This document shows positions 39,839-46,273 of a DNA stretch of 46,273 bases, in pieces; within the stretch, counting starts at the first letter, position 1, and every line of letters begins with the position of its first letter. Source of the DNA: Acidobacteriota bacterium (GTDB taxonomy: Bacteria > Acidobacteriota > Vicinamibacteria > Vicinamibacterales > CAVVIG01); NCBI GenBank assembly GCA_016195265.1, contig JACPZW010000081.1, positions 1-46,273 of the forward strand, given 5' to 3'. The translations under genes were made by a program, and so were the position numbers. Below the pieces are notes generated by a model. That model did no database searches. It was not told the DNA's origin and saw only the letters and a list, made by a program, of their open reading frames with translations.

Positions 39839-40989
39839 GAGCGGGACAGCAGCTGGCGCGCGATCACGAGCCGCTGGATCTCGCTCGTGCCCTCGCCGAT
39901 GGTCGTCAGCTTGACGTCGCGGAAGTACTTCTCCGCCGGATAGTCCTTCACGAAGCCGTAGCCGCCGTGGATCTGGACGCAATCATCCGCCACGCGCACG
40001 GCGGTCTCGCTCGCGTACAGCTTCGCCATGGACGACTCCAGCGTCGTCCGCGCGCCCTTGCCCTTCAGGTACGCGGCGCGATAGGTGAGCCAGCGCGCGC
40101 CTTCGATCCGTACGGCGGCGTCCGCCAGCTTCCACTGAATCGCCTGGAAGCTCGAGATCGTCTTCCCGAAGGACTTCCGTTCCTTCGCGTAGCGCAGCTC
40201 GGCCTCGTACGCGCCCTGCGCGAGGCCGACCGCGAGCGCGGCGATGCCGATGCGGCCGGCGTCGAGCACCTGCATCGTGTGGACGAACCCCTGTCCCGCC
40301 TCGCCGAGCAGCTGATCGCCGGGCACGCGGCAGTTCTCGAGCACCACTTCGCTTGTGTCGCTCGCCCGCATCCCGAGCTTGTCTTCCTTCTTCCCGGGCG
40401 AGATGCCGGGCGTGCCCTTCTCGACGACGAACGCGCTGATGCCCTTGGTGCCCGCCGTGCGGTCGGTCACCGCCATGATGACGAACACGTCGCCGACGCG
40501 CCCGTGCGTCGTGAACGTCTTCGATCCGTTGAGTACCCATCCGCCGCCGTCCCGCGTCGCGTGCGTGCGCATGCCCGCCGCGTCGCTGCCGGAGGTGGAT
40601 TCGGTCAGGCCCCACGCGCCGATCTTCTCGCCGCGGGCGAGCGGCGTGAGGTACTTCGTCTTCTGCGCCTCGGTGCCGAACAGCGCGATGTGCGACGCGC
40701 AAAGCCCGTTGTGCGCGGCCACCGACAGCGCGATCGCGGGATCGACGCGCGCCAGCTCCTCGATGCAGATGCAGTAGTCGAGCGCCGACATCGCGGCGCC
40801 GCCGTAGCGCTCGGGAAACTGGATCCCGAGCAGCCCGAGCGCGGCCAGCTTCGGCATCAGCGGCGCCGGAAAGTGCTGGTCCTGGTCCCACTGCCGCACG
40901 TGCGGAAGGATCTCGGTCTCCGCGAACTCGCGGACCGTACGGCGCAGCAGCTCCTGTTCCTCGGTCGGCCGGAAATCCATCCCGCTCAA
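39835..40989 (-). CDS. acyl-CoA dehydrogenase
   Basis: 384 residues, the standard short/medium-chain length. Motifs: EEQELLRRTVREFAETEILP at the N-terminus, AWGLTESTSGSDAAG for FAD/substrate binding, RIGIAALAVGLAQGAYE, and GGYGFVKDYPAEKYFRD followed by IGEGTSEIQRLVIAR, where the second Glu-containing motif carries the catalytic base. It introduces a trans-2,3 double bond in acyl-CoA, passing electrons to ETF. It overlaps meaB, and likely works in branched-chain or propionate-linked breakdown given the methylmalonyl-CoA neighbours. Start may be ATG 40989 or the next ATG at 40980. Confidence 0.92.
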   Translation of the reverse strand: MSGMDFRPTEEQELLRRTVREFAETEILPHVRQWDQDQHFPAPLMPKLAALGLLGIQFPERYGGAAMSALDYCICIEELARVDPAIALSVAAHNGLCASHIALFGTEAQKTKYLTPLARGEKIGAWGLTESTSGSDAAGMRTHATRDGGGWVLNGSKTFTTHGRVGDVFVIMAVTDRTAGTKGISAFVVEKGTPGISPGKKEDKLGMRASDTSEVVLENCRVPGDQLLGEAGQGFVHTMQVLDAGRIGIAALAVGLAQGAYEAELRYAKERKSFGKTISSFQAIQWKLADAAVRIEGARWLTYRAAYLKGKGARTTLESSMAKLYASETAVRVADDCVQIHGGYGFVKDYPAEKYFRDVKLTTIGEGTSEIQRLVIARQLLSRS

Positions 40990-41032
40990 GACTGTATCAC
41001 TTGCACGACCATCAGCCAGAAGCGCGCGGCGT

Positions 41033-42043
41033 TCAGACGGCCGGACGGACGGGATGATGCGAGGTCGGCGTCACGGCGCCCGTCTCGTCCAGCGCCCAGT
41101 TCGTGTGGGGCGCGCGGTTTTCCACGAGCCAGCCGTACAGGAGGCCGGAGTAATTCTGCCAGCGCATGCCATGCCGCGCGTAGAACGGGCCGAGCGCGCG
41201 CTGCAGCGCGGGCAGTTTGTAGAACGGGACGCCGGTGAAATAGTGATGCTCGAGGTGGTAGTTCGAGTTGAGAAACACGAAGTCCCAGAACCAGTGGCCG
41301 CGCACGAGCGTGGTCCACTTCGTCGGATCCTCGGGATCGATGTCGTAGTGCTGGCCGAGACGGTTCAGCGTGAACGCGATCGGGAAGATGAAGAAGACGG
41401 GAACGATGTACGCGCGCAGCGCCCCGCCCGCGCCGGCCAGCGTCCAGATCAAGGCCAGCACCGTCAGGTGCGCGGCGATCGACACGCGGCGTTCGCGCGC
41501 GATCTGCCGCTGCAGCGCCTCGGGATACGTCGCGCCCTCTTTCCGCGCCGCGCGGAAGTAGATCGGGAAGAGCGCCGGCGAGCAATACAGCAGCTTGAAC
41601 CACCGCGCGTTGATCTTCGGTGACAGGTGGTGCCGCTTCGGATCGTCCTCGCACGATCCGAGCTCCGCGTGATGATCGAGGTGCCATCGCGTGAACTGGC
41701 TCGCCGAGATCCCGCTCGGCACCGCGTACAGCCAGCCGAGCAGGCGATCCGCCGCCGGACGCCGCGAGTCGAAGACGGTGTGATGGACGACCTCGTGCAG
41801 CAGCACGGTGAAATTGAACACCGTGAACCCCTGCACGACCGCGAGCGGGATCCACAGCACCGCGTACGCCGTCGACAGCAGCCCCCACGTCGCCAGCGCG
41901 AGCATGGCGAACTGCCGAGCCGCAATCAGCAGGTGCCGCGCAGCCGACTTCGTGTGGAACGCGCGCAGCTCGTCGATCGGCAGCACGTGGCTGAGCTCGG
42001 TCCGCAGCGCGATGGCGTGTTGGCTGTAGTAGTGGGCCTTCAC
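41033..42043 (-). CDS. membrane fatty acid desaturase
   Basis: 336 residues with four or more membrane helices and the three His boxes of di-iron desaturases: HEVVHH (83-88), HLDHH (121-125) and HLEHH (263-267). It is the type that acts on acyl chains of lipids or related hydroxylases; regiospecificity cannot be read. The spacing between boxes is normal. It stands alone, 43 bases downstream-facing of the acyl-CoA dehydrogenase start, and its start is followed by a repeat run (42082-42109). Confidence 0.87.
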   Translation of the reverse strand: MKAHYYSQHAIALRTELSHVLPIDELRAFHTKSAARHLLIAARQFAMLALATWGLLSTAYAVLWIPLAVVQGFTVFNFTVLLHEVVHHTVFDSRRPAADRLLGWLYAVPSGISASQFTRWHLDHHAELGSCEDDPKRHHLSPKINARWFKLLYCSPALFPIYFRAARKEGATYPEALQRQIARERRVSIAAHLTVLALIWTLAGAGGALRAYIVPVFFIFPIAFTLNRLGQHYDIDPEDPTKWTTLVRGHWFWDFVFLNSNYHLEHHYFTGVPFYKLPALQRALGPFYARHGMRWQNYSGLLYGWLVENRAPHTNWALDETGAVTPTSHHPVRPAV

Positions 42044-42081
42044 AGACGTCAGGATTGTACCAGCCTCGAGCCACTACCCAC

Positions 42082-42109
42082 CAGCCATCAGCCATCAGCC
42101 CTCAGCCCT
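42082..42109. repeat. array of CAGCCAT/CAGCCCT 7-mers
   Basis: Four 7-base units: CAGCCAT, CAGCCAT, CAGCCCT, CAGCCCT. The same unit type is found at 3711-3784 and 5115-5149. The upstream stretch 42062-42081 has related CCAC-type words. It fills the junction between divergent desaturase and the small barrel protein gene. Confidence 0.7.
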
Positions 42110-42135
42110 CGCGCTATCATGAACACGGAGGGTCC

Positions 42136-42618
42136 ATGATTCGTGCACGCCTCGCCATCGCCGCCGCGTTGCTGCTCTTGCTGGTCGCCGCGCCCGCGCG
42201 CGCCGACATCACCGCATTCATCGGCGCCAACACGACGCCCGCCAACCGGCAGACGCGCGGCGTCGCGATCGGCGTCGGCCTAGTCGTCGTGGGTTTCGAG
42301 TTCGAGTACGCCGCGACGACCGACGACCCCGCCGCCCTGGCGCCGTCGCTCAAGACCGGCAGCGGCAACTTTCTGCTGCAGACACCCGGCGCGTTCTTCG
42401 GTTTCCAGCCGTACTGGACGACGGGCGGCGGGCTATATCAGGAGGAGCTCGGTACGCACACGGACACGGGGTTCAGCCTCAACACCGGCGGCGGCGTCAA
42501 AGTGAACCTCCTCGGACCGATCCGGCTGCGCGTCGACTACCGGGTGTTCAGGCAAGGAAGCGGTGCGCTGAATTCCACAGCGCACCGCGTCTACGCAGGA
42601 CTGAATCTGAAGTTCTAG
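42136..42618 (+). CDS. small outer membrane beta-barrel protein
   Basis: 160 residues. Start ATG 42136 is chosen for a strong GGAGGG ribosome site. A signal peptide (cleavage near ARA-DI) precedes alternating hydrophobic strands with Gly-rich turns and a C-terminal Phe (VYAGLNLKF), as in OmpA/OmpX-like eight-stranded barrels. No family is firmly recognised. It converges with the next gene over a perfect stem-loop. Confidence 0.75.
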   Translation: MIRARLAIAAALLLLLVAAPARADITAFIGANTTPANRQTRGVAIGVGLVVVGFEFEYAATTDDPAALAPSLKTGSGNFLLQTPGAFFGFQPYWTTGGGLYQEELGTHTDTGFSLNTGGGVKVNLLGPIRLRVDYRVFRQGSGALNSTAHRVYAGLNLKF

Positions 42619-42619
42619 C

Positions 42620-42642
42620 GGACGGGCCTGACAGGCCCGTCC
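42620..42642. terminator. perfect 11-bp stem between convergent genes
   Basis: GGACGGGCCTG-A-CAGGCCCGTCC is a perfect inverted repeat located between two convergent stop codons. It can act as a bidirectional terminator. There is no clear U-run, and its GC-rich GGGCC core relates it to the REP-like hairpins at 22946-23040. Confidence 0.6.
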
Positions 42643-43106
42643 TACTTGCCCAGATCCGCGACGAGCGTCAGATTCACGAAATTCTGGCCCGACGCGTACG
42701 CCCCGGCGTACTGCTTGTAGAGCTCGGCGACCTCGGCGGGCGGGAACGCTTCGGCCAGGATGTTCGACACGGTATAGTCCGCGCCCTTGACCGACGGGTC
42801 GACGACGAACACGTAGAGCACGTTGCCGCCGGCCGCCGGGTCGGGCGACTTGAAGACCTTCCAGCTCTTCGCCTGCTCCTTGCGTTCCGGCTTGGCGCTC
42901 TTCTGCAGCGCCTCCTTCAGCTTGCCGACGACGGCCTCGAAATCGCCGGTCTTGTCCGGCTTGATGAAGTTGAGGACCATGCCGCCGTCGGACGCGAACA
43001 CGCGCGCGGTGGGCGGGGCCGCCGCTTGAGCCGCGGGTTGCTGCGCAGACGTAGCGGTCGCCGATAGCATGACGGCGACAAATCCAAAGGCAATCCAACG
43101 ACGCAT
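42642..43106 (-). CDS. secreted hypothetical protein
   Basis: 154 residues. ATG 43106 is preferred over GTG 43109 because AGGAGGAGG lies at ideal distance. Signal peptide (cleavage near TSA-QQ), Pro/Ala linker, then a soluble alpha/beta-like domain with MVLNFIKPDKTGDFEAVVGK and VLYVFVVDPSVKGADYTVSN. No family recognised; proteins of this kind are common in acidobacterial genomes. It lies behind hemW on the same strand. Confidence 0.7.
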   Translation of the reverse strand: MRRWIAFGFVAVMLSATATSAQQPAAQAAAPPTARVFASDGGMVLNFIKPDKTGDFEAVVGKLKEALQKSAKPERKEQAKSWKVFKSPDPAAGGNVLYVFVVDPSVKGADYTVSNILAEAFPPAEVAELYKQYAGAYASGQNFVNLTLVADLGK

Positions 43107-43145
43107 CACGGCCTCCTCCTGCGAAAGGGCGCTACTTTATCGTAC

Positions 43146-44312
43146 TCAGACAAAAACCGACATGACTTCGTTGGCCAGCAGCATTCCCCGGCGGGTCAGA
43201 CCAAGACGGGCTCCCTCGCGCCGGAGGCAGCCGGCCTCCAGAAATCGCTCGAGATCCGGGCCAAACCGGCGCCAGACGTCGACCCCGTACCGCCTCTGTA
43301 TAGCGTCGCCGTCGATGCCGTCAACCAACCGCAGGCCCGTGAACAGCGCGTCCCCGAGCCGCTCGTCCGGGCCCAGACGCCGCGCATCGACTGCGGTCGA
43401 CTCGCCGCGCGCGATCCGGTCCGCGTAGTCCTCGGTGGACGCGACATTCTTCCACCGGACCCCGTCGCGTGTCGAGTGGGCTCCGCAGCCGAAGCCCAGC
43501 CACTCGCCGTCGGTCCAGTACTTGAGGTTGTGGCGCGAACGGCGGCCCGGCCGGGCGACGTTGGAGATTTCGTACTGCTCGTAGCCCGCGGCGTCCAGGC
43601 GATCGAGCGACTCGAGGTACATCGCCGCCGCGTCGGCGTCGGGCGCCTGCGACCATCGGGCGCGCGCCATGTCGTCCTTGAGCGGCGCGTTCGGGTAGAT
43701 CTCGAGCAGGTAGAGCGACAGGTGGTCCGGCGCGAGCGCGATGGCCGCGTCGACTGACGCGAGCCAGTCCGCGACGCGCTGCTCGGGCAGCCACATCATC
43801 AGATCGAGGCTGACGTTCTCGAAGCCCGCCGCGCGCGCCTCCCCGGCGGCGTCGCGCGCCCGGCCGGCGCTGTGCAGCCGCGACAGCCGCCGCAGTTCCT
43901 CGTCCTTGAAGGACTGCACGCCGAAGCTGAGGCGGTTGACGCCCGCGCGGCGGAACGCCGCAAGCCGCGCTTCGGTCACCGTCTCGGGATTCGCCTCGAG
44001 CGTGACCTCGCGATCGGCCGCGACGTCGAACGACGCGTCGCACGTGGCGATGATGCGCGCGATTTCGTCGGGCTCGAGCAGCGACGGCGTCCCGCCGCCG
44101 AAAAAGATCGTGTCGGCTTCTTCCCTACCCGCCCCACCTGCCCTTCCCACCCGGCCGATCTCCGTCACCAGCGCATCGACGTACCGCGTTTTCAAATCAG
44201 CGTCGAAAAGTCCGCGATTGAAATTGCAGTAGTTGCAGATGGCGGAACAGAAGGGGATGTGGATGTAAAGACCGAGGGGTGCTGAGTGCTGGGTGCGGGG
44301 TGCTGGGTGCAC
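43146..44312 (-). CDS. hemW: HemW-like radical SAM protein
   Basis: 388 residues. LGLYIHIPFCSAICNYCNF holds the CxxxCxYC-type Fe4S/SAM site; FFGGGTPSLLEPDEI, LEANPETVTEARLAAF and RLSFGVQSFKDEELRRLSR follow, and a HemW C-terminal domain closes the chain. HemW is a heme chaperone or heme-trafficking protein, not a coproporphyrinogen oxidase, despite older names. The start is a GTG at 44312 lying inside a repeat array, so the first twelve residues (MHPAPRTQHSAP) are repeat-derived; no ATG stands close before the motif, so the native start may have been lost. Confidence 0.9.
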   Translation of the reverse strand: MHPAPRTQHSAPLGLYIHIPFCSAICNYCNFNRGLFDADLKTRYVDALVTEIGRVGRAGGAGREEADTIFFGGGTPSLLEPDEIARIIATCDASFDVAADREVTLEANPETVTEARLAAFRRAGVNRLSFGVQSFKDEELRRLSRLHSAGRARDAAGEARAAGFENVSLDLMMWLPEQRVADWLASVDAAIALAPDHLSLYLLEIYPNAPLKDDMARARWSQAPDADAAAMYLESLDRLDAAGYEQYEISNVARPGRRSRHNLKYWTDGEWLGFGCGAHSTRDGVRWKNVASTEDYADRIARGESTAVDARRLGPDERLGDALFTGLRLVDGIDGDAIQRRYGVDVWRRFGPDLERFLEAGCLRREGARLGLTRRGMLLANEVMSVFV

Positions 44313-44346
44313 AGTGCTGGGTGCGGGGTGCTGGGTGCGGGGTGTG
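44277..44346. repeat. array of ten GGGTGCT-type 7-mers
   Basis: Ten contiguous 7-base units: GGGTGCT, GAGTGCT, GGGTGCG, GGGTGCT, GGGTGCA, CAGTGCT, GGGTGCG, GGGTGCT, GGGTGCG, GGGTGTG. Only one orientation is present. It overlaps the start of hemW and adjoins a second array type. Confidence 0.85.
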
Positions 44347-44353
44347 ATTCAGA

Positions 44354-44394
44354 CTTGAGTTTTCAGTTTTCAGTTTTCAGTTCTAAGTTTTAAC
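44354..44394. repeat. array of TTTTCAG 7-mers
   Basis: GAGTTTTCAGTTTTCAGTTT and so on to TTTTAACTT, the same unit as the arms at 24857-24942 and 46030-46114, in single orientation. The stop codon TAA of the DnaC-like gene is read from it, so the tail ends ...GS. Confidence 0.75.
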
Positions 44395-45241
44395 TTCCCG
44401 CTCTGCCTCCAGGCCACTTCAGATCGGCGCGGCCGTCGCGCAGTTGCGCGCGCGCCTGGCGGCCGCGGGGCGACGGCAGGACGCCCGACTTCTTGCGGCT
44501 CTTCCACATCATCCGCAGATCGTCGACGTCGCCGTTGACCGGCATTTCACGGTAGTCGGCGCCGTCCATCTGGACAAACTCGCACATCTCGTGCAGCCGT
44601 GAGCGCATGCGGTGGCCGATCCGGAACAGCAGCGAGTTCGGGTCGTCGTTCTCCGGAATGTCCTTGTAGTTCGACGTAAACAGCGTGAGACGCTTCTCGT
44701 TGTACCGCGTGTTGACGATGAGGTTCATCGTCTCTTCGACCCACTCGGAGGTCTTCTCGGCGCCGAGATCGTCGAGTACGAGCAGGTCCGCGGTCATCAC
44801 CGGCCGGAGAATCTCGAGTTCGGTCGTGCGGATGGACGGATCGTAGGTGCTGCGGATGATGCGGAGCAGATCGCGCGTGTCGTAGAAGAGCCCCCGCGCG
44901 CCTGTCGTCTCGATAATCTGCTTCAGCACGGCGACGGCGAGGTGCGTTTTGCCGACGCCCGGATCCCCTTCGAGCAGCAGGCCGCGCGTGTTGACCGGAA
45001 ACGACTGTGTGACGCGCCGCGCCTTCGCGACGGCCAGTTCCAGCGACTCGTTGTACGCGGTGAAATTGTCGATGGTGCAGTGCTGGTAGCGCGTCGGGAT
45101 GTTCGCATCGGCGAGGCGGTCCCGCCCGATCTGCTCGCGCCAGCACTCGCACCGCACCACGCGGCGGACGCCGGTCGCCGGATCGTCCACGGGCTTCCAG
45201 CCCGTGCCATCGCAGATCGGACACATCGTCTCGTGAACCAT
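44390..45241 (-). CDS. DnaC/DnaI-like AAA+ ATPase (helicase loader type)
   Basis: 283 residues. N-terminal zinc-ribbon-type Cys motif (C7-x2-C10 and C31-x-C33), Walker A GDPGVGKTHL at 92-100 and Walker B LLVLDDLGAEK near 152, then sensor residues. Length and Cys motif fit DnaI/DnaC loaders that place the replicative helicase on DNA; IstB transposition helpers are similar but usually lack the N-terminal zinc motif. The first ATG (45241) lies in repeat sequence; ATG 45226 is an alternative. The C-terminus is basic (KSRKKSGVLPSPRGRQARAQ). Confidence 0.82.
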   Translation of the reverse strand: MVHETMCPICDGTGWKPVDDPATGVRRVVRCECWREQIGRDRLADANIPTRYQHCTIDNFTAYNESLELAVAKARRVTQSFPVNTRGLLLEGDPGVGKTHLAVAVLKQIIETTGARGLFYDTRDLLRIIRSTYDPSIRTTELEILRPVMTADLLVLDDLGAEKTSEWVEETMNLIVNTRYNEKRLTLFTSNYKDIPENDDPNSLLFRIGHRMRSRLHEMCEFVQMDGADYREMPVNGDVDDLRMMWKSRKKSGVLPSPRGRQARAQLRDGRADLKWPGGRAGS

Positions 45242-45260
45242 GAACCCTGAACCCTGAACC
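45234..45260. repeat. array of TGAACCC 7-mers
   Basis: TGAACCA, TGAACCC, TGAACCC and TGAACC in tandem, spanning the start codon of the DnaC-like gene. A short possible inverse (GTTCAGGT) follows at 45267. It is the smallest array in the window and stands next to the stop codon of the sigma factor. Confidence 0.6.
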
Positions 45261-45263
45261 TCT

Positions 45264-46013
45264 TCAGTTCAGGTGACTGTGGATCTTCGCCGACCGGCGC
45301 AGCTTCTCTTTCGCCCGCGACTCGATCTGCCGGATGCGTTCGCGCGACAGGTGCAGCCGGTCGCCGATCTCTTGCAGCGTGCGCGGCTCGTCGTCTTCGA
45401 GCCCGAAGCGCAAGCGGACGACCTCGCGCTCCTTGCCGTCGAGGTCGAGCAGCGCGGCCGCCAGCCCGTCGAGATCGGACTGGTGGATCAGCGCGTCTTC
45501 GACCGCCGGGACGCCGTCCTGCGGCAGCAGGTCGCCGAATTCACGGGTGCCGCCGCGCTGCTCCGCGTCCCGCGCCACCGGCTCGCTGAGCGAAATGTCC
45601 TCGCCGCCGTGGTGCAGCGCGGCGAACAGTTTCGGCGGGAAGCAGAACGCGCGCGTCTGGTCGGCGAGCACGTGCATCATCGCCTCGCGCACCCACCAGA
45701 CGCCGTAGGTGATGAACTTGACGTTGCGCGAGGGATCGAAGCGCCGCGCCGCCTCCATGAGCCCGAGGTTGCCTTCGTGGATCAGATCGAGAAAGGACAC
45801 GCCGTGCCCGCGGTACCGCTTCGCGTAGGACACGACGAACCGCAGGTTGGCCTCGACCAGGCGCGTGATGGCCGCCTCGTCGCGGTGCTGCTGAATCCGC
45901 TGGCCGAGCGCGCGCTCTTCCTCGACCGTCAGCCGCGGCAGTTTCGCAATCTCCCGCAGGTACGCGGCGAGCGCACTCGCTTCGTCCTCGCTCGCCACAA
46001 AGCGCCGCGACAT
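45264..46013 (-). CDS. RNA polymerase sigma-70 family factor
   Basis: 249 residues from ATG 46013 (alternative ATG 46028). Region 2 is complete: LVEANLRFVVSYAKRYRGHG, LDLIHEGNLGLMEAARRFD and KFITYGVWWVREAM. Region 3 is shortened, and region 4 has KEREVVRLRFGLEDDEPRTLQEIGDRLHLSRERIRQIE with the -35 recognition helix. This is a group 2/3-type alternative or stationary-phase-like factor rather than the main RpoD (no large region 1.1). It starts next to a repeat array and has no visible Shine-Dalgarno. Confidence 0.88.
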   Translation of the reverse strand: MSRRFVASEDEASALAAYLREIAKLPRLTVEEERALGQRIQQHRDEAAITRLVEANLRFVVSYAKRYRGHGVSFLDLIHEGNLGLMEAARRFDPSRNVKFITYGVWWVREAMMHVLADQTRAFCFPPKLFAALHHGGEDISLSEPVARDAEQRGGTREFGDLLPQDGVPAVEDALIHQSDLDGLAAALLDLDGKEREVVRLRFGLEDDEPRTLQEIGDRLHLSRERIRQIESRAKEKLRRSAKIHSHLN

Positions 46014-46029
46014 GGGGGAAGCATACATC

Positions 46030-46114
46030 AAACTGAAAACTTGAAACTGAAAAGAGAAAACTTGATTTTCCGGACTTTTCGGTTTTCAGTTTTCACTTTT
46101 CACTTTTCACTTTT
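46030..46114. repeat. inverted array of AACTGAAA / TTTTCAC 7-mers
   Basis: Left run of ACTGAAA-type units 46030-46061, right run TTTTCAG and three TTTTCAC 7-mers from 46083 to 46110, centre about 20 bases. Same type as 24857-24942. It lies immediately upstream of the sigma factor start codon. Confidence 0.85.
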
Positions 46115-46150
46115 TCTGGTTCTCGGCCTTCGTCGCGCGAAGTAACGAAT

Positions 46151-46252
46151 CCCCCGGCAGAGCCGGGGGCATTCAAATTGTGAGCCGCTCAAAGCGGCTT
46201 GACGGGGTCGCTAACGCGGCCCCGACGGATAAGGGCCACCGCCGCGGTGGCC
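46151..46252. repeat. four consecutive stem-loops at the right edge
   Basis: Four perfect or near-perfect hairpins in a row: 46151-46169 (8-bp stem, CCCCCGGC-AGA-GCCGGGGG), 46183-46199 (AGCCGC with GCGGCT), 46204-46223 (8-bp stem with one G-T pair) and 46234-46252 (GGCCACCG with CGGTGGCC). The first matches the left-edge hairpin. The pattern of regularly spaced hairpins suggests the end region of a mobile element; no transposase frame is present within the window. Confidence 0.6.
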
Positions 46253-46273
46253 GGTCAGCGCCACAGCCCCAAC

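Noticed and set aside
42620..42642. Classical rho-independent terminator with U-tract
   Set aside because: A perfect stem is present but no U-run follows on either strand, so only a terminator-like call is made.

Overview
The window reads as a chromosomal segment of a high-GC, diderm (LPS-type outer membrane) bacterium. The lipid A genes, BamA/OmpH, the Lol transporter, TolC-type efflux and abundant Pro/Ala-rich secreted proteins, together with the overall gene content (DUF2085-type membrane proteins, a FabZ-LpxA fusion, a Psr-type molybdoenzyme with a beta-barrel partner), suggest Acidobacteriota, possibly class Vicinamibacteria. That assignment is inference from gene style; no rRNA or marker comparison was possible. 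No rRNA, tRNA or CRISPR array was seen.

Layout. Bases 1-335 hold stem-loops, a possible short ORF and an edge fragment that may belong to a mobile element. From 336 to 17833 nearly everything is on the minus strand: a UbiD-type decarboxylase, a Gfo/Idh oxidoreductase, LpxI, a FabZ-LpxA fusion, OmpH and BamA (an envelope cluster without lpxD between ompH and fabZ), ClpC, LolD, LolC/E, LysS, NusB, RibH, a crotonase-family protein and three small membrane proteins. From 17971 to 24855 on the plus strand lies a TetR regulator broken by a one-base shift in a C run, then an RND efflux system (periplasmic adaptor, pump, TolC) and a 73-aa protein. An acyl-activating enzyme (plus strand) converges on a minus-strand respiratory operon: monoheme cytochrome c, beta-barrel protein, Tat-exported molybdopterin catalytic subunit, 4xFe4S ferredoxin and NrfD-type membrane quinone subunit. 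That operon has a near-perfect sigma-54 promoter, three tandem dyads upstream of it, and next to it a sigma-54 activator divergent from a TorD-type chaperone. From 35100 to 42043 (minus strand) come a CMD-family protein, adenosine kinase and MTA phosphorylase (purine/MTA salvage), a fused methylmalonyl-CoA epimerase/metallo-beta-lactamase protein, MeaB, an acyl-CoA dehydrogenase and a fatty acid desaturase. The right part has two small envelope proteins, HemW, a DnaC/DnaI-like ATPase and a sigma-70 factor; the right edge carries four stem-loops in a row that resemble the left edge.

The most striking feature is a class of junction elements at about 18 sites. Each is a run of short tandem units (period 7, 8 or 9), usually followed after a short spacer by the reverse-complement run, so that the whole can fold into a long hairpin. 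Unit sequence differs between sites but the architecture is the same, and several unit types recur. They touch stop and start codons, provide the apparent start of hemW and fabZ-lpxA, encode the linker joining the epimerase to the beta-lactamase-fold domain, and one sits in frame inside meaB. A second, distinct family of GC-rich hairpins (GTAGGGCGGGTCC type) occurs at 22946-23040, 35515-35584 and possibly 42620-42642.
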